42,907 nt of DNA from a virus. The translations under genes were made by a program, and so were the position numbers. This document shows positions 17,799 through 25,067 of this stretch, one piece after another. Position 1 is the first letter of the stretch. Every line of letters starts with the position of its first letter. The notes beneath the pieces were generated by a model, which was not told the DNA's origin, searched no databases, and saw only the letters and a list, made by a program, of their open reading frames with translations. The stretch lies in the IMG/VR virus record IMGVR_UViG_3300044858_000992, positions 1-42,907 of that record. The stretch is one strand, 5' to 3'.

Positions 17799-19535
17799 TC
17801 AACCTGCGATTTGCGCGAGCAAACTTGCTATATCGGGACGAGCGCCAGCAGCAGGGGCCGCACCAGTCATCATTTCTGGAGTTGGCTGCGAGGCAGGGGC
17901 TGGGGCCATACCTGCTGCTGGAACTTGACCGCCCATCATTTCTGCTGGGACTTCTGGTTCTTCTGGGGCAAATACTTCTTCTACGATAGTTTCTATCGCT
18001 TTGCCTTTTTGTCTTCCTTTAATAACTTCAGCAATCCGCGAAACAATTTGTGAAGGGTCTTGACCTTGCGCTGCAAGTGCGGGTATAGCTTGAGCATACT
18101 GAGCAACAGCAACACGCAAACTATCACGCATCTCTTCGATGTCAACACGTTGTTCTTCTTGGGTGACATTTAACTCCATTGGTATTTCACGACGTACATA
18201 GTCGCGGGAAACTAGTTTATCGCTACGCATTTGTAGTAGTGCAATGATTGCACGGTTAGGGTCCATACCGGACATAATTCCGTAGCGAACATCTACTCCA
18301 TACTCGCCGCCAATAGCGCGAGATGGTACGTACTTCATAGAGAATGGTGTTCCATCTTCGGAGCCACGAATCTCTTTGGTCATATTGCCAAATATCTTTT
18401 CGTCTACCTCAAAGCAGAGTGCAACCATATCTGTAAATAGGCGAGCAAACTGTGCTTGAGCGCTGCGGATTTGAGTATCGAATCCTGCTTGTAGCGCTTG
18501 TACGCCACGACCGGTAACGACTGAAGCATCTAGGTTACCTGAGCGTACTTCTGGATAGCGTGAGCCAAGACGTAGTTCTCGCTCTAAAACTCCAGATTCA
18601 GTAAATACACCTGCTGGAAGTTCTAGCGGCACACGGCGAATCGCTTGTGGGTTAGCAGAGCGCATAATCGAATCAGGACCGAGCGCGAGTTCTTGCACAT
18701 CTTGTGGGATGGCAATAGGTGCTTGAATTGATTTCTCTGCTGCTTGTATCTGCAGAACTGCAAATCGAGCGCGAGCCAACTGCACCGCTAGAACATCATC
18801 AAACTGACCGCGTGCTTCACCGTCAAGAGAGGAACGGACAGCAACAGCGGCAAGGCATTTACCGATTGGGTTAGGTATATTAGCTAGAACTAGATTCTGT
18901 CGCTCAGGTAGGAAGATTAAATCCTGGTCCTTGTCGTGATAACGAACAAGTGAAACGTAAGGAGAGTTATTGATATAAGCGTTTCCGCCTAGGATTTGTT
19001 TTGCGAACTCTGGGTATTGTGATGCGATACTTTCCGCATCAGACTGAACAACCTGAGTGATTGAGATGGTGCGACCGAATCTGTCGATTTCCGGGTAAAC
19101 ACCAAACGGATTAAGCATACGAATACGCGGATTGTTAGTTTCATAATCCATCTCCACTATTGCTGGCAACATACCGTAGGTGTTAAACCAATCAGCGCCA
19201 GAGTACATCTGAATCTGTAAATCACTAGATGCTACGTAGTAGTTAGCAATACGAGTTCTAGTATCTGCAGCCTTGCGAGCAGCATCAGAAACCATATTGG
19301 TAGCAGAGCATTCAAAGGCTGGCAGTGGTGCCATAGCCTCTGCTAAATCACGGGCAGCTACATCGATGAAGTTAGCAACGAGTGGCTTTGGGTAATCCTC
19401 TGAGAACATAGCAGGATAGACCTTGGAGATGTCTCCTTGGCGCACTGATAGAACATCACGCATACGCTGGTCGCGTTTAGCGTAACGAGTCTGCAGGCGA
19501 GCAACCTTAGCAATGACCTCTTTGGACGTTAACAT
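17799..19535 (-). CDS. portal protein (578 aa)
   Basis: It forms the dodecameric DNA gate at one head vertex. Order of features: a helical N terminus (MLTSKEVIAKVARLQTRYAK), VANFIDVAARDLAEAMAPLP, a core with a beta wing (YETNNPRIRMLNPFGVYPEI), the segment GSRYPEVRSGNLDASVVTGR, and a long helical region (VQALQAGFDTQIRSAQAQFA) of the stem/clip type. The C-terminal 60 residues are Pro/Ala/Met-rich and disordered. Length and position just after terminase fit a portal. Synteny (terminase, then portal, then scaffold and capsid) supports it. Confidence 0.88.
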   Translation of the reverse strand: MLTSKEVIAKVARLQTRYAKRDQRMRDVLSVRQGDISKVYPAMFSEDYPKPLVANFIDVAARDLAEAMAPLPAFECSATNMVSDAARKAADTRTRIANYYVASSDLQIQMYSGADWFNTYGMLPAIVEMDYETNNPRIRMLNPFGVYPEIDRFGRTISITQVVQSDAESIASQYPEFAKQILGGNAYINNSPYVSLVRYHDKDQDLIFLPERQNLVLANIPNPIGKCLAAVAVRSSLDGEARGQFDDVLAVQLARARFAVLQIQAAEKSIQAPIAIPQDVQELALGPDSIMRSANPQAIRRVPLELPAGVFTESGVLERELRLGSRYPEVRSGNLDASVVTGRGVQALQAGFDTQIRSAQAQFARLFTDMVALCFEVDEKIFGNMTKEIRGSEDGTPFSMKYVPSRAIGGEYGVDVRYGIMSGMDPNRAIIALLQMRSDKLVSRDYVRREIPMELNVTQEEQRVDIEEMRDSLRVAVAQYAQAIPALAAQGQDPSQIVSRIAEVIKGRQKGKAIETIVEEVFAPEEPEVPAEMMGGQVPAAGMAPAPASQPTPEMMTGAAPAAGARPDIASLLAQIAG

Positions 19536-19540
19536 TTTAC

Positions 19541-19717
19541 CTACTTCTTCTTAATCTTTCTTGGTGGGTTCTTCTTGGTTGGTTTTGTATAACCCATACC
19601 TGGCAGGATTACATCGTAATCTGGTGGAATCTTTTTTCTGCCCTTGATTGGAACTTTCTTGCCTTCCATAATTGCTTTATCAAGCGCATTCATTTTCTTC
19701 TTCTTTTTAGCTGGCAT
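19541..19717 (-). CDS. tiny basic protein (58 aa)
   Basis: The ATG at 19715-19717 overlaps the terminase stop (TGA, 19717-19719) as ATGA, and the frame closes with TAG at 19541-19543, 5 bp before the portal start. The product is MPAKKKKKMNALDKAIMEGK, then DYDVILPGMGYTKPTKKNPP and a Lys-rich end. It has Lys clusters at both ends around a short core. Its position between terminase and portal is conserved in many phages for small head-related proteins. Function unknown. Confidence 0.65.
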   Translation of the reverse strand: MPAKKKKKMNALDKAIMEGKKVPIKGRKKIPPDYDVILPGMGYTKPTKKNPPRKIKKK

Positions 19718-21576
19718 CAGATGAACTGCCTCTCTTGTTCTGCCAACAAATTATCTATGTTGACAACGATTCGTTTTTGTTTTTCCGCTCTAGATAGAAA
19801 CGGGTTCTTTAGATGGTGCTGTTGATGGATACCGTTATTGAGCCATTCTCTTGCTCTGATTTCACAGAACCAAAGAGCCATAACCATATCTGTCTTACCC
19901 TTAGTCGTGGGTGACCAAGTGATAAGTTGTTCTATTAAAGCCTTTACGTTTTCGGTTTGGTCCGACGGTAGATGAATGAGATTATCTCTATGATGCTTGC
20001 CGTCCTGCTGTTTAGTACCAAATAGCGTCGACATCGACGCAACGCCGAATCCTGAATCCCACTTGTTATTGCCAGTGTGGTGCTCCCTTAATACAACGCC
20101 CTTCGTAGCAAGGAACTGTCTGATTCCTTCGTCTTGGGTAAGGAAGGATTGAAAAGCATTACGTTCAACAATCCACTCGCCTGGAGTGTAAAGATTAGTC
20201 CAATCGATAATGAGCTGGCGGATTTGCGAAGGAGTGGGACGCGTGATTTTCGTAGCATCAACAATGTACCTTTTATGAGAGATACGGTCAACCGCGTAAC
20301 ATACTGCTGCTGTATCTCCGACCATTGCTGGGTCGAGGCCACAGACGATACTGAAACCGTTGAGGTCTCTGGGGTGACCAGGATTGCCAGGTACCAGACG
20401 TCCTGCTTTTCGCATTCCATCAATGGAGCCTTTCACACATACCGGGTCAAATATGGCATCGTCGGAAACATCTTGTTGTTGATAAACCAAAGCCCAGGTT
20501 TGAGCATCCATAGCTTGGCGCTCATTGTAAAGATGCTTGCCATTCCAGCGGGGATATAGCCCCTCTTCAGTCTTATCTGATTCTGATTGACCATCAAAGG
20601 GTTGGTCAGAGTAAGGCCAGAGCGTAACCCAGTTCTCAGGTGATTCATCAGTTTCTAATAGTGCTGGCATAGCCAAGTAGGTCCAAGGGACCAGGCCTCC
20701 AGGATACCTGTCGGGGTTACGCAATTCTTTGTATAAATCTACAGCGGCAACACGGGTGCCGATAACTACCAACTTACCAGTTGGGTTAAGACGGGAACGT
20801 ACATCTTGGGTGAGCCATCTGATTTGTTTTTCAAACTCGTTAGCATTTTTTAAGGTAACAGCATCATCGACAATAATCATATCGGCGCGTTTACCGTATA
20901 TCTGACCGCCGATACCGACGGCTTCTATGTTTGGGTCCTTTTCTGAGGATTCCCTGAGTTCATCTCCGAAGACTACGCGGGTGGCCTGCCAGGAGGCTGA
21001 CTTAGAATTAAAGCCAACGCCTGCTGCATAAGCATTCTGTAGACCCTCATACATCGGGTGGGTAAGTCTTTGCTTGATAGCATATAGAAAGTCTGCTGCG
21101 AGCTGCTGAGTCTGAGAGACTATCAAGACTCTAAAGTTAGGGTTCTGGGCTACCTTCCAGGTTACATAGTCAACGGTTATCGTAATTGACTTGGCGTGGT
21201 TTGGAGGTATGTTGATAAGGATGCGGTTGTCAGCGGTACCCTTTTCGTACTTCATTGAAGGGTGGTGCCAACTGGGGCTTCGCCCCTCTATAACATCTAC
21301 CAGGTTCTGTTGATGACCGAAGGTGTGTTGATGAAGAAAACGTTTTCTAAAGTCTGCGAAAGGTAAGTCGTGAACATCGGCTTCGGCGTAGTTCTTGGTT
21401 TTCAGTCCTAGCCTAGTTCTATCCATCTTGTCGGCAAAGGACCTATCGGTCCTGCGGTAATACTCATAAGTCTTCATAGACTTACCAGCGGAGCCGACTG
21501 CTTGTTCTACGGTTAAGCCTTCAGCTACTGCTGTAAGGATTACCCTCTTAGCAATCTCTGAGGATTTTTCAGCCAT
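19717..21576 (-). CDS. terL: terminase large subunit (619 aa)
   Basis: It packages DNA by ATP hydrolysis and cuts it with a C-terminal nuclease. The P-loop region is INIPPNHAKSITITVDYVTW near residues 121-140, a variant Walker A. Walker B is MIIVDDAVT (233-241). The nuclease domain shows GLDPAM (about 413-418), WIVERNAF (about 468-475) and a late acidic KTDMVMALWF (about 570-580), giving the expected acidic triad. The N-terminal 60 residues are helical (a small helix-turn-helix-like start) and may replace a separate small subunit. It shares ATGA-type overlaps with both neighbours. No separate small terminase is recognised. Confidence 0.95.
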   Translation of the reverse strand: MAEKSSEIAKRVILTAVAEGLTVEQAVGSAGKSMKTYEYYRRTDRSFADKMDRTRLGLKTKNYAEADVHDLPFADFRKRFLHQHTFGHQQNLVDVIEGRSPSWHHPSMKYEKGTADNRILINIPPNHAKSITITVDYVTWKVAQNPNFRVLIVSQTQQLAADFLYAIKQRLTHPMYEGLQNAYAAGVGFNSKSASWQATRVVFGDELRESSEKDPNIEAVGIGGQIYGKRADMIIVDDAVTLKNANEFEKQIRWLTQDVRSRLNPTGKLVVIGTRVAAVDLYKELRNPDRYPGGLVPWTYLAMPALLETDESPENWVTLWPYSDQPFDGQSESDKTEEGLYPRWNGKHLYNERQAMDAQTWALVYQQQDVSDDAIFDPVCVKGSIDGMRKAGRLVPGNPGHPRDLNGFSIVCGLDPAMVGDTAAVCYAVDRISHKRYIVDATKITRPTPSQIRQLIIDWTNLYTPGEWIVERNAFQSFLTQDEGIRQFLATKGVVLREHHTGNNKWDSGFGVASMSTLFGTKQQDGKHHRDNLIHLPSDQTENVKALIEQLITWSPTTKGKTDMVMALWFCEIRAREWLNNGIHQQHHLKNPFLSRAEKQKRIVVNIDNLLAEQERQFI

Positions 21577-22082
21577 TATTTCCTTTTAGACTTCTTGGCT
21601 TTTTCTTGTTCCTTACGGAGTTGATAGCCCGCAGTCAATGCGGCAGGTACCTTAAGTTTAGCCGCAGTCTTTTTCTTTGCTGCGGATTTTGCAACGGCTA
21701 CTTGCCCTGCTTCGCCTTTACGTGGGTTTACTACCCGCTGAATCTTTGCCTTAGTACCTGGCTTTGGTGAGCCAGCTTTCTTTGCCCCAGGAGTCTTTAG
21801 AGTTATATTTGCATTCTTTGCCTGAGTACCTGTAGAGACTCTTACATATGGAGTTTTCTTAGAAATTGCTTCTTTGACAACTTTTGCTGTACGGGCGCCC
21901 TTAATGGTCGCGCCCGCTGCTGGAACTAGAATAGAGCCAACGAGTATGCCTAAGTCTTTTAGGTTCTGAACGTTTTTCTTAGAAGGCCCTTGAACTGGCT
22001 TGCCTTTACGTTTTGCAAGTTGTTTACGTAAAAGAGCGGCGCCTTCGCCGCGAGTATAAGTCTTTGACTTTTTCTCAGCCAT
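21576..22082 (-). CDS. basic protein upstream of terminase (168 aa)
   Basis: It is the first gene of the leftward virion block. The sequence is highly basic (MAEKKSKTYTRGEGAALLRK; KAKIQRVVNPRKGEAGQVAV; TAGYQLRKEQEKAKKSKRK) with one hydrophobic segment (DLGILVGSILVPAAGATIKG) around residue 45-65 that could be a membrane or packing helix. It may bind DNA and help packaging, taking the place of a small terminase, but no helix-turn-helix is clear. It overlaps terL by one base. Confidence 0.7.
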   Translation of the reverse strand: MAEKKSKTYTRGEGAALLRKQLAKRKGKPVQGPSKKNVQNLKDLGILVGSILVPAAGATIKGARTAKVVKEAISKKTPYVRVSTGTQAKNANITLKTPGAKKAGSPKPGTKAKIQRVVNPRKGEAGQVAVAKSAAKKKTAAKLKVPAALTAGYQLRKEQEKAKKSKRK

Positions 22083-22283
22083 TAAATCTCCTAAATCATC
22101 GGCGGGTTAATCGATAGATTACACCCCACTAAAAGAGGCGTCGCTCGCGCCTCTCTCGGAGCAAACTCCCGAGCGAGCCACAGCGACGTGAGGGGTAGGT
22201 CTGCTCTCCGCCCTAGGGGGCGTAGCGTAAGCGCAGCCCTACCCTCTGGACGGTCGCAAATGGAACTTCCGCCGCATTTGCTC

Positions 22284-22323
22284 CCTACTGTATAGTAGGC
22301 GGGAAATTTAGAGCATTTCCCGC
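22284..22323. other. two adjacent perfect hairpins
   Basis: CCTACT-GTAT-AGTAGG (22284-22299) is immediately followed, sharing one base, by arms GCGGGAAAT (22299-22307) and ATTTCCCGC (22315-22323) with a 7-base loop. Neither is followed by a clear T-run. Together with the neighbouring GCAAATG repeat they could form a cruciform block, consistent with an origin, a protein-binding site or a transcription stop for the late direction. Confidence 0.6.
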
Positions 22324-22676
22324 ATTTTGGTAAAAAATCTTTATAGAAGTGACTAACGTCACTAATATAGGTGGTTAAAACGGACAAACCGTACCCGAGC
22401 AGGGATTTCACTTTAGTAGAAATTTCTGAGAAGGGTACACAATACACCGTCCCCAGTTTATAACAACACCCGGGTCCGGTCGGCGTTCGGCTATCGCCGA
22501 CCCCCACCCCCTCCTCCTCTTACCGATAGGGGAGAGGGGAGGGCTTGCTACAACCCGGGCAGACTCTCGCGCCCCCGTCTGATTCTTAAAGCCCGCCACT
22601 CGTGCCATTAATAATCAGCTCACTCAGCCAACTCTCAACCCTCAACCTTTACTTCACCCTTACTCTTGCCCGCCGA

Positions 22677-22694
22677 TAGTTGAACTTTCAACTA
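22677..22694. promoter_or_regulatory. 18-bp perfect inverted repeat, operator-like
   Basis: Arms TAGTTGAA and TTCAACTA are separated by two bases (CT). The size and symmetry fit a dimeric regulator site. It lies about 150 bp upstream of the first rightward gene. The phage WhiB-like or sigma-like proteins, or a host factor, could act here; no binding partner can be assigned from sequence. Confidence 0.5.
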
Positions 22695-22729
22695 ATCTCA
22701 TCCCTTAACTCTCTCAGCCAGCTCCCAGG

Positions 22730-22751
22730 TAATCGTTATCTAATCGTTATC
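22730..22751. repeat. tandem 11-bp repeat TAATCGTTATC x2
   Basis: Two exact copies of TAATCGTTATC are directly adjacent, followed by a partial CGTTTTCCGTATC. This iteron-like pair sits about 95 bp before the first rightward gene. It may bind an initiator or transcription factor. Confidence 0.55.
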
Positions 22752-22843
22752 GTTTTCCGTATCTCTTGTCTTGCGCCTAGGGGAGAGTGTGGTACTTTTC
22801 TCCTATCGGCAACACCGCCGAACGAACCGAAAAGGGGCAACAA

Positions 22844-23050
22844 ATGACACGCAAAGACTATGAACTAATAAGCGAAGCAATCCGCAACACTCGCGCAAAT
22901 GAAATCCAAATGGGAGCAGAAGGAGCAAACCTTCAATTTGTTGAAGTGATTCTCTCCTCCGTTGCTCAGCAACTCTCCGTCTTACTCGCCGGAGATAATT
23001 CCAAATTTAACACCGAAAGATTCTTGAACGCTTGCGAGGTCAAATACTAA
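22844..23050 (+). CDS. early small protein (68 aa)
   Basis: The ATG at 22844 follows GAAAAGGGG with a 7-base spacer; the frame is open to a GTG at 22787, but that leader has no ribosome site. The sequence is MTRKDYELISEAIRNTRANE, then LQFVEVILSSVAQQLSVLLA and FLNACEVKY. It is a mostly helical protein of a type commonly found as a small early gene in aquatic and actinobacterial phages (start MTRKDYELI). Function unknown. It is the first gene of the rightward island. Confidence 0.75.
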   Translation: MTRKDYELISEAIRNTRANEIQMGAEGANLQFVEVILSSVAQQLSVLLAGDNSKFNTERFLNACEVKY

Positions 23051-23056
23051 GTCGAA

Positions 23057-23072
23057 ACCGCCTTCGGGCGGT
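23057..23072 (+). terminator. ACCGCC-TTCG-GGCGGT hairpin
   Basis: A perfect 6-bp GC stem is capped by a UUCG tetraloop, 6 bases after the stop of the first island gene. No T-run follows, so it may be an RNA end protector or an attenuating stem rather than a full terminator. A second repeat-like block (AGGGTAGAGTGG...CTCTCCCTA) follows at 23075-23099. Confidence 0.55.
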
Positions 23073-23132
23073 CTAGGGTAGAGTGGCTCTCTCCCTACTG
23101 ATGAGACAAGCCAAAGAATGAAAGGGTAAAAA

Positions 23133-23267
23133 ATGGAAAGCATCTTTCAAGATGTAAGCGAGATTCTCTGCTCTGCTTGCGGTTGCTTTTTTGATAAGTC
23201 TGAAGCCGATAAGCAAGGCTTCCATAAACTAGAAGAATGTTCCGCCTACGCCGAGGAGATTAACTAA
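23133..23267 (+). CDS. small Cys protein (44 aa)
   Basis: The ATG at 23133 is preceded by GAAAGGGTAAAAA. The product is MESIFQDVSEILCSACGCFF, then DKSEADKQGFHKLEECSAYA. It has C-x2-C-x-C in one half and a later H-x4-C, a likely zinc site. The stop overlaps the next ATG by one base. It is the first of a coupled trio. Confidence 0.65.
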   Translation: MESIFQDVSEILCSACGCFFDKSEADKQGFHKLEECSAYAEEIN

Positions 23268-23398
23268 TGTCCGATGACCTAAAAAAGCTCCTTGCGTGGC
23301 ACGAAGAGAACGCCCGAGAGTTAGAGGGCGAGCAAGGAGAAGAAGATAACTACGCCTTCCACAAGTGGGCAACCGATACGATTAGAAAGGCGCTCTAA
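23267..23398 (+). CDS. small acidic protein (43 aa)
   Basis: The ATG overlaps the upstream stop (TAATG). The sequence MSDDLKKLLAWHEENARELE and the ending FHKWATDTIRKAL are helical and charged. It is translated with its neighbours by a 1-base overlap. Function unknown. Confidence 0.6.
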   Translation: MSDDLKKLLAWHEENARELEGEQGEEDNYAFHKWATDTIRKAL

Positions 23399-23529
23399 TG
23401 TCTAACGCAGACTTTCACATCTGCCCACGTTGCGGGGCAGAATTCAACCGGCGGGACGAGTGGTCTATGCTTGAACTATTGCCGGAACATAATTTCCGCC
23501 ACGAACAAGCCGACAAGGGCGAGATTTAG
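23398..23529 (+). CDS. small zinc-finger-like protein (43 aa)
   Basis: The ATG overlaps the previous stop as TAATG. The sequence MSNADFHICPRCGAEFNRRD ends in a His-rich segment (LLPEHNFRHEQADKGEI). C-P-R-C-G with later His residues makes a one-knuckle zinc site likely. It could act as a host takeover factor, but nothing specific is known. Confidence 0.65.
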   Translation: MSNADFHICPRCGAEFNRRDEWSMLELLPEHNFRHEQADKGEI

Positions 23530-23540
23530 AGCCTGCCTTC

Positions 23541-23566
23541 TGTGTTCACCTAATCCGGTGAACACA
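23541..23566 (+). terminator. perfect 10-bp hairpin
   Basis: Arms TGTGTTCACC (23541-23550) and GGTGAACACA (23557-23566) with a TAATCC loop lie 12 bases after a stop codon and 42 bases before the next start. No T-run follows. It probably ends or stabilises the first mini-operon. Confidence 0.6.
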
Positions 23567-23607
23567 AAGGGGAGGGGCTAAACCTTCCAAATAACGAAAG
23601 GGAAACT

Positions 23608-23781
23608 ATGAACACCGAAACCGAAGTTAAGTCAATAACCCATAGGGATTTAGGCTTTGCCTTAGCCTTTCATCTCACCCACGAAAAGGAATCGGGGGCA
23701 GATGATAAAGAGATAGAGTACCTTTTCAAGGTATTTACCGACTTCTATGAGAAGGTCACCGGCAGGAAAAAGCTAATCTAG
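23608..23781 (+). CDS. small early protein (57 aa)
   Basis: The ATG follows the ribosome site GAAAGGGAAACT. The sequence MNTETEVKSITHRDLGFALA, then FHLTHEKESGADDKEIEYLF and FTDFYEKVTGRKKLI, is helical with mixed charge. It stands alone between two hairpins. Function unknown. Confidence 0.65.
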   Translation: MNTETEVKSITHRDLGFALAFHLTHEKESGADDKEIEYLFKVFTDFYEKVTGRKKLI

Positions 23782-23793
23782 TGCTTACTATGG

Positions 23794-23818
23794 GGGAGAG
23801 GGTGTGCTATCCTCTCCC
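23794..23818 (+). other. GGGAGAGG/CCTCTCCC leader hairpin
   Basis: Arms GGGAGAGG (23794-23801) and CCTCTCCC (23811-23818) flank a 9-base loop. Related blocks occur at 22776-22800 and 23075-23099, each about 50-70 bases before a start codon with a GAAAGGG-type ribosome site. It may be a shared leader or terminator/promoter unit of the island. Confidence 0.55.
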
Positions 23819-23868
23819 TCGTGGTATCCGCTAGAAAGCCTAGAGGATAATAAAGAAAGGGTAAGACA

Positions 23869-24198
23869 ATGACAACAAAAGAGCTAAATTGTGCTCAAAG
23901 AATAGATGAACAGATGAAAGAAAGAGAGGATGAGATAAGAGCGCTCATCTCTAACCCCGATTCTGACTGGTTACAGGATGACCCGGCGCTATCTATTGAC
24001 CGGCGAGAAGTCTTTACTATCTGCCTATCTTGGGGCGGTCCGTCGGATTATATTGAAGTGACTACTAACGAGGGAGAGATTGAGAAAATGATTTATCGCT
24101 TTTCTGATTGGTTTGATACTGCGACAATGCCAATAGATGAAGACTCTCCCTTGTGGGAGTATGCCCGCTTCCAAGTTGAGATGATGAGGGGTGAGTAA
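23869..24198 (+). CDS. island protein (109 aa)
   Basis: It is the largest of the early part of the island. The ribosome site GAAAGGGTAAG precedes the ATG. The sequence contains RREVFTICLSWGGPSDYIEV, then TTNEGEIEKMIYRFSDWFDT and SPLWEYARFQVEMMRG. The pattern (a C-terminal W/F-rich beta-helix unit preceded by charged helices) is that of a small phage protein family of unknown function that I have seen in several Gram-positive phages. No enzyme motif. Confidence 0.75.
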   Translation: MTTKELNCAQRIDEQMKEREDEIRALISNPDSDWLQDDPALSIDRREVFTICLSWGGPSDYIEVTTNEGEIEKMIYRFSDWFDTATMPIDEDSPLWEYARFQVEMMRGE

Positions 24199-24347
24199 TG
24201 TTTGAGGTGTCTTTACGCTGGCAAGACGGAGCTATCCAATGCCTAATCTATGGCGTGGTAATTGTTGCTTTCTGCTGGCTATTAAGTAAGATAGAACTAA
24301 AGGGTGGGGGAGAGTCTCCCACCCAACAAGAGAAAGGGAAAGAGTAA
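24198..24347 (+). CDS. small membrane protein (49 aa)
   Basis: The ATG overlaps the upstream TAA. MFEVSLRWQDGAIQ leads to a single hydrophobic segment CLIYGVVIVAFCWLLS (residues 15-30), then a charged tail. It would sit in the inner membrane with the tail probably inside. A GGGTGGG/CCCACCC hairpin (24302-24324) lies inside the coding part. It may affect host envelope functions; no evidence for a specific role. Confidence 0.65.
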   Translation: MFEVSLRWQDGAIQCLIYGVVIVAFCWLLSKIELKGGGESPTQQEKGKE

Positions 24348-24487
24348 TGGAGAAGATACTAAACCCTGCTAAGTGTATAGACTGCGGGGAAATCTACGAG
24401 TTAGACGGGTTAGACCTAGACCTAAGATGTGAGGATTGTGTAGAACAGTGGGAGATAGACGAATTGGAAGGGAAAGAGAATGCCTAG
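24347..24487 (+). CDS. small zinc-finger-like protein (46 aa)
   Basis: The ATG overlaps the upstream TAA (TAATG). The sequence MEKILNPAKCIDCGEIYELD ends LRCEDCVEQWEIDELEGKEN. It has two C-x2-C pairs 18 residues apart (C10/C13, C28/C31), a clear zinc ribbon. The 8-bp overlap with the next gene indicates coupling. Confidence 0.7.
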   Translation: MEKILNPAKCIDCGEIYELDGLDLDLRCEDCVEQWEIDELEGKENA

Positions 24488-24623
24488 ATATGACTTTCAA
24501 GTGACTAAGACCTATCAAGTCACCGCCGACTCTAAAGAGGAAGCGCTGGAGATGATTAACTCTCCGCAAGAGTACTACTACTTAGTGGATGAGGAGTGGG
24601 GCGAGGTGGTCGTTAATGTGTGA
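24480..24623 (+). CDS. small beta-rich protein (47 aa)
   Basis: The start follows GGAAGGGAAAGAGA and lies 8 bp inside the previous gene. The product is MPRYDFQVTKTYQVTADSKE, then EALEMINSPQEYYYLVDEEW, a two-strand/helix unit like other small phage proteins with the beginning xYDFxVTxTYxVxADSxEEA. Function unknown. Confidence 0.65.
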   Translation: MPRYDFQVTKTYQVTADSKEEALEMINSPQEYYYLVDEEWGEVVVNV

Positions 24624-24726
24624 CCTATGTTCTAGCTATGGAGTCCAAACAGTATTAACCAAAGTGAATAATGAAGAGATAGAAGTCTGCTTTGAGTGTC
24701 TAGTAGCAAGGAGGACATATGCCTAA
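24616..24726 (+). CDS. tiny zinc-finger-like protein (36 aa)
   Basis: It overlaps the previous gene by 8 bp. MCDLCSSYGVQTVL is followed by EEIEVCFECLVARRTYA. Two C-x2-C pairs (C2/C5 and C25/C28) suggest one zinc ion. The product is one of several Cys-pair mini-proteins of the island. Confidence 0.6.
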   Translation: MCDLCSSYGVQTVLTKVNNEEIEVCFECLVARRTYA

Positions 24727-24865
24727 GTGTGGAGTATGCCAGCAACACTATGGCGAGTTAATGATTCCTCACGCAGAGGTGTGCGAGGATGATAGAAAGG
24801 CACCGGCGCAGAGATACTCGCCGGAAATAGATGACCTAATCAAAGAAAGGGAAGAGAATGAGTAA
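24719..24865 (+). CDS. tiny Cys/His protein (48 aa)
   Basis: The ribosome site AGGAGG precedes the ATG by 5 bases. MPKCGVCQQHYGELMIPHAE is followed by VCEDDRKAPAQRYSPEIDDL. C4, C7, H18 and C22 would coordinate zinc (a C2HC knuckle). Overlaps of 8 bp at both ends. Confidence 0.65.
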   Translation: MPKCGVCQQHYGELMIPHAEVCEDDRKAPAQRYSPEIDDLIKEREENE

Positions 24866-25067
24866 GATGAAAGAGTATTTACTAGACCAATACGAAAGGG
24901 AAACTATGAACAAGGAACTAACAACAGAGGAGCAGATAGCTCTAATCGTAAAGGCAACAGAGGTGGGCAAGAAAGCCAAAGTCCGGCGCAACCTAGTCTA
25001 TATGAAGACAGCACTCGGCGCGACCCTCGTGCCGGTAGAAGTGGAGGAAGAAGATGAAGTTAATTAA
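24858..25067 (+). CDS. small charged protein with two plausible starts (69 aa)
   Basis: The first ATG (24858) lies behind GAAAGGGAAGAGA. A second in-frame ATG at 24906 (MNKELTTEEQIALIVKATEV) lies behind GAAAGGGAAACT, the same ribosome site as the gene at 23608. Either a 69- or a 53-aa protein could be made, perhaps both. The product is helical with a basic middle and an acidic end (EVEEEDEVN). Function unknown. Confidence 0.65.
   Translation: MSKMKEYLLDQYERETMNKELTTEEQIALIVKATEVGKKAKVRRNLVYMKTALGATLVPVEVEEEDEVN

Larger units (their letters stand above)
22083..22843. promoter_or_regulatory. divergent control region between late and early genes
   Basis: These 761 bases separate the leftward virion block from the rightward small-gene island. 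Frames inside it (22091-22507, 22408-22608, minus) have no coding character. From left to right it holds a GC-rich segment with nested inverted repeats (GGGTAGG at 22194-22200 pairs with CCTACCC at 22247-22253), GCAAATG/CATTTGC (22256-22281), two more hairpins at 22284-22323, a long pyrimidine-rich tract (22610-22730), an 18-bp palindrome (22677-22694) and a tandem 11-bp repeat (22730-22751). Promoters in both directions must lie here. It is also the best candidate for a replication origin. No single -35/-10 pair is clear enough to call. Confidence 0.7.

Noticed and set aside
20088-20648. Open frames in terminase on both strands
   Set aside because: The terminase frame carries Walker and nuclease motifs throughout; the others have none.
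22091-22608. 138-aa and 66-aa minus-strand open frames in the control region
   Set aside because: They cover nested hairpins, have unusual Arg/Pro-rich composition and no ribosome site; the region behaves as non-coding.
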